Below are positions 51,971 to 59,921 of a stretch of DNA of 64,000 nt, piece after piece. Below the pieces are notes generated by a model, which searched no databases, had not been told where the DNA came from, and worked only from the letters and a program-made list of their open reading frames with translations. The position numbers and the translations under genes were made by a program. Origin of the DNA: Asticcacaulis solisilvae (GTDB lineage: Bacteria > Pseudomonadota > Alphaproteobacteria > Caulobacterales > Caulobacteraceae); assembly GCF_017875235.1 (NCBI RefSeq), contig NZ_JAGGMI010000007.1:213301-277300 (forward strand), written 5' to 3'. The first letter of the stretch is position 1; every line of letters begins with the position of its first letter.

Positions 51971-53695
51971 TTATGCGGCGGCCGGTGCCGGCGTGAACCG
52001 CTCCAGGATATGCCGCGTCATGCCCTTGGCCAGTTCCTCCTCGCCAAAGAAGACGGCGCCCAGCTTCTCGCTTCTGAGGAACTGGACTTCGCCTTCGCTG
52101 TGGGTGCGCAGGACGACCTCGATGTCGGGATTGACCCGGCGGGCGGTATCGACCATCTGGCGGACGTGCAGCAGGTCAGGCGTGGCGATGACCAGCATGG
52201 CCGCGTTCAGCACATGCGCCTGGGCCAGGACCACGGGTTCGGCGGCATTGCCGTAGACCGCGGCCTTGCCGTTATTGCGCAGGTCTTCAATGCGCTCGCG
52301 GTTCTGGTCAACGACAACATAGGCGATACCCTGAGTGTCAAGCGCCTCGGCGATGCGCTTGCCGACGCGCCCATAACCGACCAGGATGACCTGCCCTTTC
52401 AGATAACGGTCCTCGGTCGCCGTCGGCAGCTCGGCCAGGGGCTCGACGCGTTCCTCCATCCTCCGAACGGTTTTCGAGTGCTTGAGCGCCCAGGCGCCAA
52501 TTGGCTTCATCGCGTTGAATATAAACGGGTTGGTGGCGATCGAGATCAGCGCGCCGGCCAGGATCAGGTTCATGCCTTCCTGCGGCAACAGGCCCAGGCT
52601 GACGCCAAGCCCGCCAAGAATGAACGAAAACTCGCCGATCTGCGCCAGGCTGGCGGCGACCATCAGGGCGGTATTGAGCGGATAGCGGAAGGCCAGGACG
52701 AGGGCGGCCGCGGCCAATCCCTTGCCGGCGATGATGATGGCGACGACCGCCAGCACCTCGATGGGCTTGTTCAGCAGGACCATCGGGTCGAACAGCATGC
52801 CGACCGAAACAAAGAACAGCACGGAAAAGGCGTCGCGGAGGGGGAGCGACTCTTCGGCGGCGCGGTGGCTGAACTTGGATTCGCGCATGACCATGCCGGC
52901 GAAGAAGGCGCCGAGGGCAAACGACACGCTGAACAGTTCCGATGCGCCCCAGGCGATGCTGATGGCGGCGGCGATGACCGACAGGGTGAAGAGTTCGCGC
53001 GATCCGGTCTTGGCGACCTGCCACAGGATCCAGGGCATGACCTTGCGCCCAACCAGCAGCATCAGGGCTATAAAGGCGCCGACACTCAGAAGCGTGGTGG
53101 CGATCGATATCCAGAGATTTTGCGGCGGCGCATGGGTGGCGGTTTGTGCCGCCCCGTCAGCATTGAGAATATGGGCCAGCGGCGGCAGCAGGACGAGTAC
53201 CAAAACCGTGACCAGGTCTTCGACAACCAGCCAGCCGATGGCGATACGGCCATTCATGGTCTCGGTAGCGTCGGCGGCCTCGAGCGCCTTCAGCAGCACG
53301 ACGGTGCTGGCGCACGACAAGCACAGGCCAAAGACCAGCGCCGGTCCGAACGCCCAGCCCCATAGCCCCATGGTCAGGGCGATGCCGAGCAGGGTCGCCA
53401 GTGACATCTGCACGATGGCGCCGGGCAGGGCGATCTTCCGCACCGACATCAGGTCGTCGAGCGAGAAGTGCAGGCCGACGCCGAACATCAGCAGCATGAC
53501 GCCGATTTCTGACAGCTGGGCGGCGATATGGCCGTCAGCGACGAAGCCGGGCGTAAACGGGCCGACCAGAATGCCGGCCAGCAGGTAGCCGACCAGTGGC
53601 GGCAGCTTTACGCGCGCGGCCAGAAACCCCAGGACAAGCGCCAGGCCGAAGCCGGACGCAAGGGTGGTGATGAGTGAAATATTGTGGTGGTCCAT
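51971..53695 (-). CDS. CPA2 monovalent cation:proton antiporter (KefB/YbaL-like)
   Basis: A 574-residue inner-membrane protein with about 12 helices. It starts ISLITTLASGFGLALVLGFLAARVKLPPLVGYLLAGILVGPFTPG, and has LMLLMFGVGLHFSLDDLM, LCLSCASTVVLLKAL and WLVVEDLVTVLVLVLLPPLA (ion-binding acidic pair region). Residues about 415-535 are a TrkA-N/RCK nucleotide-binding domain: GQVILVGYGRVGKRIAEALDTQGIAYVVVDQNRERIEDL. The layout is that of YbaL/KefB. Probably exports potassium or sodium in exchange for protons. Confidence 0.92.
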   Translation of the reverse strand: MDHHNISLITTLASGFGLALVLGFLAARVKLPPLVGYLLAGILVGPFTPGFVADGHIAAQLSEIGVMLLMFGVGLHFSLDDLMSVRKIALPGAIVQMSLATLLGIALTMGLWGWAFGPALVFGLCLSCASTVVLLKALEAADATETMNGRIAIGWLVVEDLVTVLVLVLLPPLAHILNADGAAQTATHAPPQNLWISIATTLLSVGAFIALMLLVGRKVMPWILWQVAKTGSRELFTLSVIAAAISIAWGASELFSVSFALGAFFAGMVMRESKFSHRAAEESLPLRDAFSVLFFVSVGMLFDPMVLLNKPIEVLAVVAIIIAGKGLAAAALVLAFRYPLNTALMVAASLAQIGEFSFILGGLGVSLGLLPQEGMNLILAGALISIATNPFIFNAMKPIGAWALKHSKTVRRMEERVEPLAELPTATEDRYLKGQVILVGYGRVGKRIAEALDTQGIAYVVVDQNRERIEDLRNNGKAAVYGNAAEPVVLAQAHVLNAAMLVIATPDLLHVRQMVDTARRVNPDIEVVLRTHSEGEVQFLRSEKLGAVFFGEEELAKGMTRHILERFTPAPAAA

Positions 53696-53864
53696 GCCTC
53701 GCCTTTAGAGTTCGTGTGAAACAGAAAAGGCCCGCAAAACCGGCCGGACAAGACTCCTGGCCGGAGCTTCATAAGCTAAGATTGCGGATTGGTTGCACTT
53801 TCAGGGTTGAAGCGCGATGCGTCAACCCCGATCACGGCCTTGCTATCAAACGTGACCGAAGCGG

Positions 53865-54929
53865 TTACGGATGCGTGCCGTCCCAGGGCCGGAAGTGCTT
53901 GGACAGTTTCAGGCCCTGGCCCTGATAGTGCGAGCCGCTCTGGCCGTAGAGCTGGGCCGGGCGTTCGGTCAGAGGCTCATAGACCAGGCGTGCGACGGTC
54001 TGGCCGTCTTCCAGCAGGAAGGGCGTGTCGAAACAGCGGACTTCGAGCACGCCGCGCGAGCCCTTGGCGCCGGCCTCGTCCGTGCCGAAGCCAGGGTCGA
54101 AAAAGCCGGCATAGTGGACGCGGAATTCGCCAACACTGGGGTCGATCGGCAGCATTTCGGCCGCTTCCATGACAGGAATTTCGACGGCGCCTTTCGAAGC
54201 CAGGATGTAGAACTCGCCCGGATCCAGTAGAAGCTGGCCGTTGTTCTGGTACAGCGGCTCCCAGTACTTCCTGGGGTCGTGGCCGTCGATATTGTCGAGG
54301 TCGATGACGCCGGCGTGGCGGCGGGCACGATAGCCGACCAGGTCACCCGTCAGATCGACGCCGCAGTCGGCGGTATAGAGCTTGGGCGAATTGCCGCGTT
54401 TGATGCGCAACTGGTTCAGCCGGGTGCCGGTGCGCGCCAGGACCGAGAAGGTCTGGGGCGCGATTTCGACATAGATGGGGCCGGTATAGCCAGGCGCGAC
54501 GTCGTCGAACAGGTCGCCATAGTCGGACAGCAGGCGTACGAAAACGTCTACACGGCCGGTCGACGATTTCGGATTGGCGCGGGCGGAGATGCCGGCGGGC
54601 AGATGCAGGCTTTCCTGAAGTTCGGCGATGTAGACGCAGCCGGATTCGAAGACGGCGCCCTTGGACAAATCCATCTCATGCATGACGACGTCGGGCAGGC
54701 GTTCGGACACCTTGCGGCCGCGTGGCAGGTAGGAGGCGCGCACGCGCCAAGCCCGGTCGCCGAGGCGCAGGTCGATGCTGGCCGGCTGGATCTGGTCGTG
54801 GTCGAGCGCGCTTTGGCTTTTGACGACGCCCTGCGCGACCAGTTCGGCCAGGCTTTGCATGGGCAGGATGCCGTGTTTCTGGTCGGCCGTAGCTGCGACG
54901 GGGTCCGCGATCAGGGTCGTGGCGGTCAT
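53865..54929 (-). CDS. dcd: 2'-deoxycytidine 5'-triphosphate deaminase, long form
   Basis: Converts dCTP to dUTP for thymidylate synthesis. The 354-residue protein belongs to the long DCD family of alphaproteobacteria, in which two dUTPase-like folds are joined. Seen: DQIQPASIDLRLGDRAWRVRAS, LPAGISARANPKSSTGRVDVFVRL (substrate loop), and in the second half LLLDPGEFYILASKGAVEIP and RVHYAGFFDPGFG, with the C-terminal QLYGQSGSHYQGQGL. The ATG at 54929 gives the family length; an upstream extension of 48 codons is open but not conserved-looking. Confidence 0.9.
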   Translation of the reverse strand: MTATTLIADPVAATADQKHGILPMQSLAELVAQGVVKSQSALDHDQIQPASIDLRLGDRAWRVRASYLPRGRKVSERLPDVVMHEMDLSKGAVFESGCVYIAELQESLHLPAGISARANPKSSTGRVDVFVRLLSDYGDLFDDVAPGYTGPIYVEIAPQTFSVLARTGTRLNQLRIKRGNSPKLYTADCGVDLTGDLVGYRARRHAGVIDLDNIDGHDPRKYWEPLYQNNGQLLLDPGEFYILASKGAVEIPVMEAAEMLPIDPSVGEFRVHYAGFFDPGFGTDEAGAKGSRGVLEVRCFDTPFLLEDGQTVARLVYEPLTERPAQLYGQSGSHYQGQGLKLSKHFRPWDGTHP

Positions 54930-55031
54930 GAAATGTGGCTTGTCTCTTAACTTGTGGGCGCACGCGTCCAACAAAAACTTTGTGCGTCGCGGCGAATTGA
55001 TTAATATGCTGCGAGGGCGGTGGCCGGGCAA

Positions 55032-55082
55032 TCTAGAGCGCTTTCCAAAAAGTGTGAAACGGTTTTTGGACAAAAAGGCGCG
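55032..55082. repeat. Dispersed structured repeat, family A, copy 6 (first hairpin only)
   Basis: TCTAGAGCGCTTTCCAAAAA, then GTGTGAAACGG and TTTTTGG; arms CCAAAAA and TTTTTGG. In the divergent region between dcd and apaG. The rest of this 232-base region shows only the apaG ribosome site. Confidence 0.78.
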
Positions 55083-55161
55083 ACAAATTAAGAGTCTCGT
55101 GTCCGGAAGGTGGCTCCACTTTTAGGGAAGGACGAGGCTTTAGAAGGAGAATTCCCCGATC

Positions 55162-55557
55162 GTGTATAGTCATACCAGTCACGGCATAACCATCAGCGTC
55201 GAGGTCGAATACCTGGCGCCCGGGCTGCACGACTACGGCCCGGATCAGTTCGCCTGGGCCTATCACATCACCATGCGTAATTCGTCCGATGAAGTGGTAC
55301 AGCTGAAGACGCGTCACTGGACGATCACCGATGGATTTGGCCGCGCGCACAAGGTCAATGGCGAAGGCGTGGTCGGGCAGAAGCCGCGTCTGCAGCCGGG
55401 CCAGAAATATACCTATACGTCGGGTTGTCCGCTGCCGACGCCGTCGGGCTCGATGAGCGGCTACTATGTCTTTGTCCGCGAAGACGGTGCGCCGCTGAAA
55501 GTGATCATCCCGACCTTCTCACTGGACCTGCCGGATCCGGGCCGTGTCTTGAATTGA
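55162..55557 (+). CDS. apaG: ApaG protein
   Basis: A 131-residue fibronectin-like protein (DUF525): GITISVEVEYLAPG, FAWAYHITMRNSSDEVVQLKTRHWTITDGFGRAHKVNGEGVVGQKPRLQPGQKYTYTSGCPLPTPSGSMSGYYVF, all hallmarks of ApaG. Family members bind metals or diphosphates; the role is unclear. It starts at GTG, with AAGGAGA 11 bases upstream, slightly long; no nearer ATG exists. Followed by a terminator-bearing family B repeat and then convergent gcrA. Confidence 0.92.
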   Translation: MYSHTSHGITISVEVEYLAPGLHDYGPDQFAWAYHITMRNSSDEVVQLKTRHWTITDGFGRAHKVNGEGVVGQKPRLQPGQKYTYTSGCPLPTPSGSMSGYYVFVREDGAPLKVIIPTFSLDLPDPGRVLN

Positions 55558-55561
55558 CTTA

Positions 55562-55679
55562 CGGGGCGTGGGGTCGGCTCCCCACAAAATCTTTTGATGG
55601 CCAAAAAAAGCCTGACCTTTTTGAGGCCAGGCTTTTCTTTGGGTTTTAAAGGCCTTGGGGTCGCAGGTCCCAACCCCGA
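55562..55679. repeat. Terminator-containing repeat, family B, copy 2
   Basis: GGGGCGTGGGGTCGGCTCCCC, then a bidirectional terminator (AAAAAAAGCCTG and CAGGCTTTTCTTT arms, 55603-55640) and a TTGGGGTCGCAGGTCCCAA dyad. Same order of parts as 6091-6216, again between convergent genes. Confidence 0.8.
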
Positions 55680-55688
55680 TAAGTTCAA

Positions 55689-56216
55689 TTACAGGTAACG
55701 ACGCAGGTTGCGCGACAGGTCCGCGCCGGTGTCGCGCTTCTTGGTCTTCTGCGATGGCTGATAGGCCACGCGGGCATGTTCGACGCAGTAGGGCGTGCCG
55801 TCATCCGAACGGCGGCCGCAGAACGAGAAGCTGTCCGAGGACGGATCGCCAATCGGCCACTTGCACATCTTCGACCCCAGGGTCAGCACGGTCGCCGTAC
55901 CAGGCGTCTCGACATAGGGCACCACGGGCTGGCTGATCACCGGACGCGCCAGCACCGGATCGGTTCGGCGCAGCGGCGCGGACGCCATGGCGGGAGCGTG
56001 CTGCGGCGTCGATACGGGACGCGGCGGTCGCTGCGGTTTGTACAGGGGACGGGCGGGCTGCGACGGCGCCGCACGGCCCGACAGTCCCAGGCGGTGCACC
56101 TTGCCGATCACGGCATTGCGCGTCACGCCGCCCAGCGTTTTGGCGATCTGACTGGCGGAATGGCCTTCCTGCCAGAGCTTCTTCAAGGTTTCTACCCGTT
56201 CGTCAGTCCAGCTCAT
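55689..56216 (-). CDS. gcrA: Cell-cycle regulator GcrA
   Basis: Sigma-70-associated transcription factor that acts at CcrM-methylated GANTC promoters in Caulobacter. The 175-residue protein begins MSWTDERVETLKKLWQEGHSASQIAKTLGGVTRNAVIGKVHRLGLSGR, the GcrA DNA-binding part. A proline-rich linker follows, then the conserved sigma-binding C-terminus with MCKWPIGDPSSDSFSFCGRRSDDGTPYCVEHARVAYQ (four cysteines). Length agrees with Caulobacter GcrA. Upstream are DnaA-box-like sequences and a CtrA-like site, which fits the known control of gcrA. Confidence 0.96.
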   Translation of the reverse strand: MSWTDERVETLKKLWQEGHSASQIAKTLGGVTRNAVIGKVHRLGLSGRAAPSQPARPLYKPQRPPRPVSTPQHAPAMASAPLRRTDPVLARPVISQPVVPYVETPGTATVLTLGSKMCKWPIGDPSSDSFSFCGRRSDDGTPYCVEHARVAYQPSQKTKKRDTGADLSRNLRRYL

Positions 56217-56320
56217 GCTCTCTACTCCCTGAAAAACCTATATAACTTGCGATATGCAAGCAAGCAGACCGCAACATATAGACTATGCCCCGTGGGATAT
56301 TCTCCCAGCCGTCTATGAAT

Positions 56321-56337
56321 GGTAAACGAAATGTTAA
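56321..56337 (-). promoter_or_regulatory. CtrA-like binding site upstream of gcrA
   Basis: On the minus strand TTAA-CATTTCG-TTTACC, one mismatch from the Caulobacter consensus TTAA-N7-TTAA(C). It is 105 bases before the gcrA start. CtrA repression of gcrA is known in Caulobacter; the site here is a sequence match only. Confidence 0.5.
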
Positions 56338-56370
56338 AGGACGCAATATATGGTGTCAGGGGAATTTCAT

Positions 56371-56423
56371 CTGTCCACATAAAATCAATATGTAGTGGTC
56401 GATACATCCACATGTGTGGATAA
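56371..56423. promoter_or_regulatory. DnaA-box cluster upstream of gcrA
   Basis: TGTGGATAA at 56415-56423 is a perfect DnaA box (TTATCCACA) on the minus strand. ACATCCACA (56404-56412) and CTGTCCACA (56371-56379) match seven of nine bases on the plus strand. The first two form a head-to-head palindrome TCCACA-TG-TGTGGA. DnaA activates gcrA in Caulobacter. Confidence 0.6.
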
Positions 56424-56600
56424 ATTGGGCATATCGTTCACAGGCGTGAAAAAAGCGTCGTCATGTCGCCGATTGCGAATTGCCAAGACGCTTTGCTTCT
56501 GTACACTGCGCCTTGGGGATGCGGTCCGTGGCTGGGAGTTAACGGTTTTTTGCCGTTTTTTGCACATTGCTAGACACTCGTAATTTTTGAGGCCTTGAGT

Positions 56601-57659
56601 ATGCGTGCCAATCTGGACACTGCCGTCGCCGCCCGCACCGGGCGGCTTAAGATGGCCGATATTGCCCGCCTTGCCGACGTTTCCGTTTCCACCGTATCGC
56701 GCGCCCTGGCCGGCAGCCCGCTGATCCCGCAGGCGTCGCGCGAAAAAATCGAGGCCATAGCCCGCGAACACGGCTATGTCGTCAATGCGTCGGCCCGCAA
56801 TCTGCGCCTGCAAACGACGCGCGCGGTGGGCCTGGTCCTGCCGATGACGCGCGAAGACGGCCGCCACGTCACCGACCCCTTCCTGCTCGAATTCATCGGT
56901 CATCTATCGGATGCCGTCGTGACACGCGGTTACGATCTTTTGCTCACCCGCCTGACCCAGCCGCGTGAAGGCTGGCTCAATGAGTTGGTTCAGTCGCACC
57001 GCTTCGACGGCATGCTGGTGATCGGCCAGCACGAACAGCACACGGCGCTCAATGATATCGCCCAGCGCTACAGGCCCATGGTGGTATGGGGCGAGCAGCA
57101 GCCCAACCAGGCCTATTGTACGGTCGGCAGCGACAACCTGGCGGGCGGCCGCATGGCGGTTGAGCACCTGCTGGCCTCGGGCCGCAAGCGCATCCGTTTC
57201 CTGGGCGATGTTTCGGCGCCAGAGATGAACAGCCGCTATGTTGGCTATGTCGAAGCGATGAAGGCCGCGGTTCCCGATACTGACGAGGACTTCCTCGAGC
57301 CCATTTCGACGCGCCCGACCGAGTCCGCCGCCTACGCCGCCATGCGCAGCGTGCTGGCGCGCAAGGGTGATTTCGACGCGATCTTCGCCGGTTCGGACGT
57401 GATTGCCCACGGCGCGCGCCGGGCGTTCGCCGACTGGGGTGGCAAGGTGCCGGACGACTGCGCGTTTGTCGGTTTCGACGATGTGTCGCTGGCGAAATTC
57501 CTGACGCCGCCCTTGACGACCGTGCGCCAGGACCTGGCGTCGGCCGCCGGCATAATGGTCGACATGCTGATGCAGCGCCTGTCGGGCAAGGAGACGCCGT
57601 CGCATATCATCCCGGTCAACCTGATCGCGCGGGAAAGTTCCGCGCCCCTCCGCGGGTAG
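56601..57659 (+). CDS. LacI-family transcriptional regulator
   Basis: A 352-residue regulator: helix-turn-helix LKMADIARLADVSVSTVSRALAGSPLIPQASREKIEAIAREHGYVVNASARNLRLQ, then the sensor with VGLVLPMTREDGRHVTDPFLLEFIGHLSDAV, FDGMLVIGQHEQHTAL, VGSDNLAGGRMAVEHLLASGRKRIRFLGD and DCAFVGFDDVSLAKFLTPPLTTVRQD. ATG at 56601 follows GAGG at 8 bases; a TTG two codons earlier is less likely. No sugar gene is adjacent, so target and ligand are unknown. Confidence 0.9.
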   Translation: MRANLDTAVAARTGRLKMADIARLADVSVSTVSRALAGSPLIPQASREKIEAIAREHGYVVNASARNLRLQTTRAVGLVLPMTREDGRHVTDPFLLEFIGHLSDAVVTRGYDLLLTRLTQPREGWLNELVQSHRFDGMLVIGQHEQHTALNDIAQRYRPMVVWGEQQPNQAYCTVGSDNLAGGRMAVEHLLASGRKRIRFLGDVSAPEMNSRYVGYVEAMKAAVPDTDEDFLEPISTRPTESAAYAAMRSVLARKGDFDAIFAGSDVIAHGARRAFADWGGKVPDDCAFVGFDDVSLAKFLTPPLTTVRQDLASAAGIMVDMLMQRLSGKETPSHIIPVNLIARESSAPLRG

Positions 57660-57713
57660 CGGCCTTCTTTACGTTGACGCCATCGCCGCACCTGTGGCAC
57701 TAGCGATAGTCAC

Positions 57714-57787
57714 GCGGGTGTAGCTCAATGGTAGAGCAGCAGCTTCCCAAGCTGAATACGAGGGTTCGATTCCCTTCACCCGCTCCA
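57714..57787 (+). tRNA. tRNA-Gly (anticodon CCC)
   Basis: 74 bases forming a full cloverleaf: acceptor GCGGGTG / CACCCGC, D arm GCTC...GAGC, anticodon stem CAGC / GCTG with loop TTCCCAA (anticodon CCC), T arm GAGGGTTCGATTCCCTT, and encoded CCA. Reads glycine codon GGG. It is the 5' boundary of a lower-GC insert. Confidence 0.96.
57773..57786. other. Candidate attachment site, tRNA side
   Basis: CCTTCACCCGCTCC, the 3' end of tRNA-Gly. It recurs as CCTTACCCGCTCC at 59857-59869, one base shorter, after the orphan gene. tRNA 3' ends are the commonest integration targets. Confidence 0.45.
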
Positions 57788-58112
57788 AATCTTTGGATTT
57801 GAATAAGTAGTTGAAATATATAGGTAAAAATTAGGAATTTTTGCCTGTGTAGGTTCTGTGTAGAATAATTTGAAGAATTGGTGTTCTGCCGCTTATAGAA
57901 TCCCTCGCGGCAATCTGGACGGTTGAGCTTCACGACGCGAGGGCGATACCGGATTTTGGTGTGTTCTGCAAAGACTGCGACAGTCGTCCTCGACACTTGG
58001 TGTCTGAGTTCCCCTATGTTGCCGTTGGCAATGTGGCGACACAGCCTTTAACTAACGACATCGATGTGTTGATTTGTTAACATTCCGCCCGATTCTGTGG
58101 CGGAGCGGCACT
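57788..58112. other. Lower-GC stretch between tRNA-Gly and the orphan gene
   Basis: 325 bases with no convincing gene. It contains a tandem 11-base repeat CTGTGTAGGTT / CTGTGTAGAAT (57845-57866). A plausible-looking minus-strand frame over the tRNA is a common annotation artefact. No integrase remnant could be recognised. Confidence 0.5.
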
Positions 58113-59825
58113 TTGACTAGTTTTGCGCATACAAAAATTATTGAGACAATTGCAAAGATCGACGAAATTCCAACTGATCCGACCGAATACACAAACTGGA
58201 TTACAGGCGAACGGCATCTCAAATTCGTAAACGCCAACGGTACTTCAGATGAAGTTGCCCTGCTTGCCACTGGCCCCTTCACTTATTTGGTTTCCCAAGT
58301 AGTTCCCAATTCTCAGCTCTTTCCGTTAGACAAAGACGATTTGCTGACATGGAGCAGCACGCCCGATACAAGTATCGCAAGCTATGTGACAGGTGGCGGT
58401 CGGGAAGGTATGTGGATTGAGCGGGGAGACACCACCAACGGCTCCAAGAGCCTGAAGGGGGCGATGGATTTGGTTTTCTGGCGGACTTTTGAAGGATGGG
58501 CGGGCGCGGATCGGAACTATTTCGAGATTCATCAGGAATTCACGCACCTGGCCGGAATACACTGGCGTCCTGAACACCGCGCGTACTGTAAGTACGACGG
58601 TAACGGGGATTTAGATAAAGTCATATCTGTAACTTCTAACATTGACGCAACCTCCGGCGTGAAGCTTGTCTCGGTAAAATGGGATAAACTGGAGGACTAT
58701 CTGGCTGTCGCCGACGCCTCGCTAGTCCAGATGTTTGACTTTACGCTCCTTCGTCCGGGATTTTTCGGTGGCTGGCCAGATGGTCTAGAAGAAAAATACG
58801 ACAGAAGCGATCAGATTTTCTTCCGCCGGAAAATTGCGGGTGATGCCGCCTATACACGCGGCGTCCAAATTCTTTCCCCGCGCCGCGCACCATCCGAGAT
58901 CATAGAGGATATAAAGGCCGGATGGTTTGGGAAACGAGATGAGAAGCACGTTGAATTTACGGCGTATGACTTCAGACACGGGAAGGTAGCGACAGTATCG
59001 ACAGCCCCTGCCGCGACAACGAATTATTTTGAAGCGCACGAGAATGAGCTTCCGTTTGAGCTTTCACCGGCCTTTTTCAAGCCCGAGGTTCTGTCGAAAT
59101 ACAAAACCGACCGCGACAAATATACAGTTAGTGAGAGGTCGGTATCCTGCCGTGCAGCATGGTATTTGAAAGGGTACGACGTGAACGAGGCCGGGCAGGT
59201 CCACGCATACATCTGCGACCTCCGCAGACTGCCTTATACCGAGCAATTGCACTGGCTATCGTTTAACGAGCCCCCGAAAACCAGCATATCCGAACGCGCT
59301 TATACCAATGACTTTCTCGGGGAATGGGTTCACTTCAGCCATCCCCTTCGGGAAATAATTTCAATGCTCAGGCAATGGCACGAGAAGAAGTCGCCGCTAT
59401 GGACCCTGCGCGATGAAAAGCTGTTTGATCGCGTAAGTACGCCGCTGACGACCAGCACGGATGAATGGGCGGAAGCATTCATGGATTTGTCGAAGCTTAT
59501 TGCAGAAGGGTTTGAAACGAAAATCATTCGCCAATGGCTGGGTGCGGCCGGGATTGCCTACACGAAAGACGACCAAAGCATTCTGCTGTTAGAGAAGTTG
59601 CTTGGTATCGACGCCGCCAGTGGCGGCACCGGTTTGGGTGGACTACGGGCAGTCCAACGCATTCGCTCAAAGGTGAAAGGTCATACTGGTAGCAGTGAAG
59701 CCCAGCAGATTATCGATGATGCAATTTCAACTTTTGGAACTTACTCCAAGCATTTTGAACAAGTCTGCAAAGCTGTCGTTGATGATCTGAGACGTATTGA
59801 GGAACGGATGTGGCCGCCCGTCTAG
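58113..59825 (+). CDS. Large orphan protein in the tRNA-Gly insert; possible HEPN-like C-terminus
   Basis: A 570-residue protein that I cannot assign. Base composition is distinctly lower in GC than the flanking genes, suggesting transfer. TTG at 58113 has GGAG 8 bases before; no ATG is available near the frame start. The middle region is rich in aromatic residues (RAAWYLKGYDVNEAGQVHAY, EQLHWLSFNEPPK). The C-terminal 140 residues are helical, with RSKVKGH (R518-x5-H524), spaced like the HEPN ribonuclease motif R-x4-6-H. No signal or membrane segment is seen. A single-gene defence role is a hypothesis. Confidence 0.85.
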   Translation: MTSFAHTKIIETIAKIDEIPTDPTEYTNWITGERHLKFVNANGTSDEVALLATGPFTYLVSQVVPNSQLFPLDKDDLLTWSSTPDTSIASYVTGGGREGMWIERGDTTNGSKSLKGAMDLVFWRTFEGWAGADRNYFEIHQEFTHLAGIHWRPEHRAYCKYDGNGDLDKVISVTSNIDATSGVKLVSVKWDKLEDYLAVADASLVQMFDFTLLRPGFFGGWPDGLEEKYDRSDQIFFRRKIAGDAAYTRGVQILSPRRAPSEIIEDIKAGWFGKRDEKHVEFTAYDFRHGKVATVSTAPAATTNYFEAHENELPFELSPAFFKPEVLSKYKTDRDKYTVSERSVSCRAAWYLKGYDVNEAGQVHAYICDLRRLPYTEQLHWLSFNEPPKTSISERAYTNDFLGEWVHFSHPLREIISMLRQWHEKKSPLWTLRDEKLFDRVSTPLTTSTDEWAEAFMDLSKLIAEGFETKIIRQWLGAAGIAYTKDDQSILLLEKLLGIDAASGGTGLGGLRAVQRIRSKVKGHTGSSEAQQIIDDAISTFGTYSKHFEQVCKAVVDDLRRIEERMWPPV

Positions 59826-59856
59826 CCTCAGAACAGAGACATTTGCCGGTGCACGT

Positions 59857-59869
59857 CCTTACCCGCTCC
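59857..59869. other. Candidate second attachment site (partial tRNA-Gly 3' end)
   Basis: CCTTACCCGCTCC; identical to the tRNA end at 57773-57786 except for one missing C. It stands 12 bases before a strong terminator that would suit the original tRNA transcript. Confidence 0.45.
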
Positions 59870-59880
59870 GGATTCACAAG

Positions 59881-59915
59881 AACGCCGCCCGTTCCAAACG
59901 GGCGGCGTTTGTTTT
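59881..59915. terminator. Strong bidirectional terminator
   Basis: AACGCCGCCCGTT and AACGGGCGGCGTT arms around CCA, followed by TTGTTTTC. Serves the orphan gene now, and perhaps tRNA-Gly before the insertion. Confidence 0.85.
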
Positions 59916-59921
59916 CTTAGC

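Larger units (their letters stand above)
56217..56600. other. gcrA / LacI-type divergent control region
   Basis: 384 bases without a gene and lower in GC than the surroundings. It holds a CtrA-like site (56321-56337), a cluster of three DnaA-box-like sequences (56371-56423) and a GAGG ribosome site for the plus-strand LacI-type gene. I saw no GANTC in it. Confidence 0.6.

Noticed and set aside
57700..57996. Minus-strand frame of 98 codons across tRNA-Gly, with a protein end resembling GEGNRTLVFSLGSCC
   Set aside because: This is the well-known artefact produced by translating the antisense of a tRNA gene; no ribosome site or independent homology.
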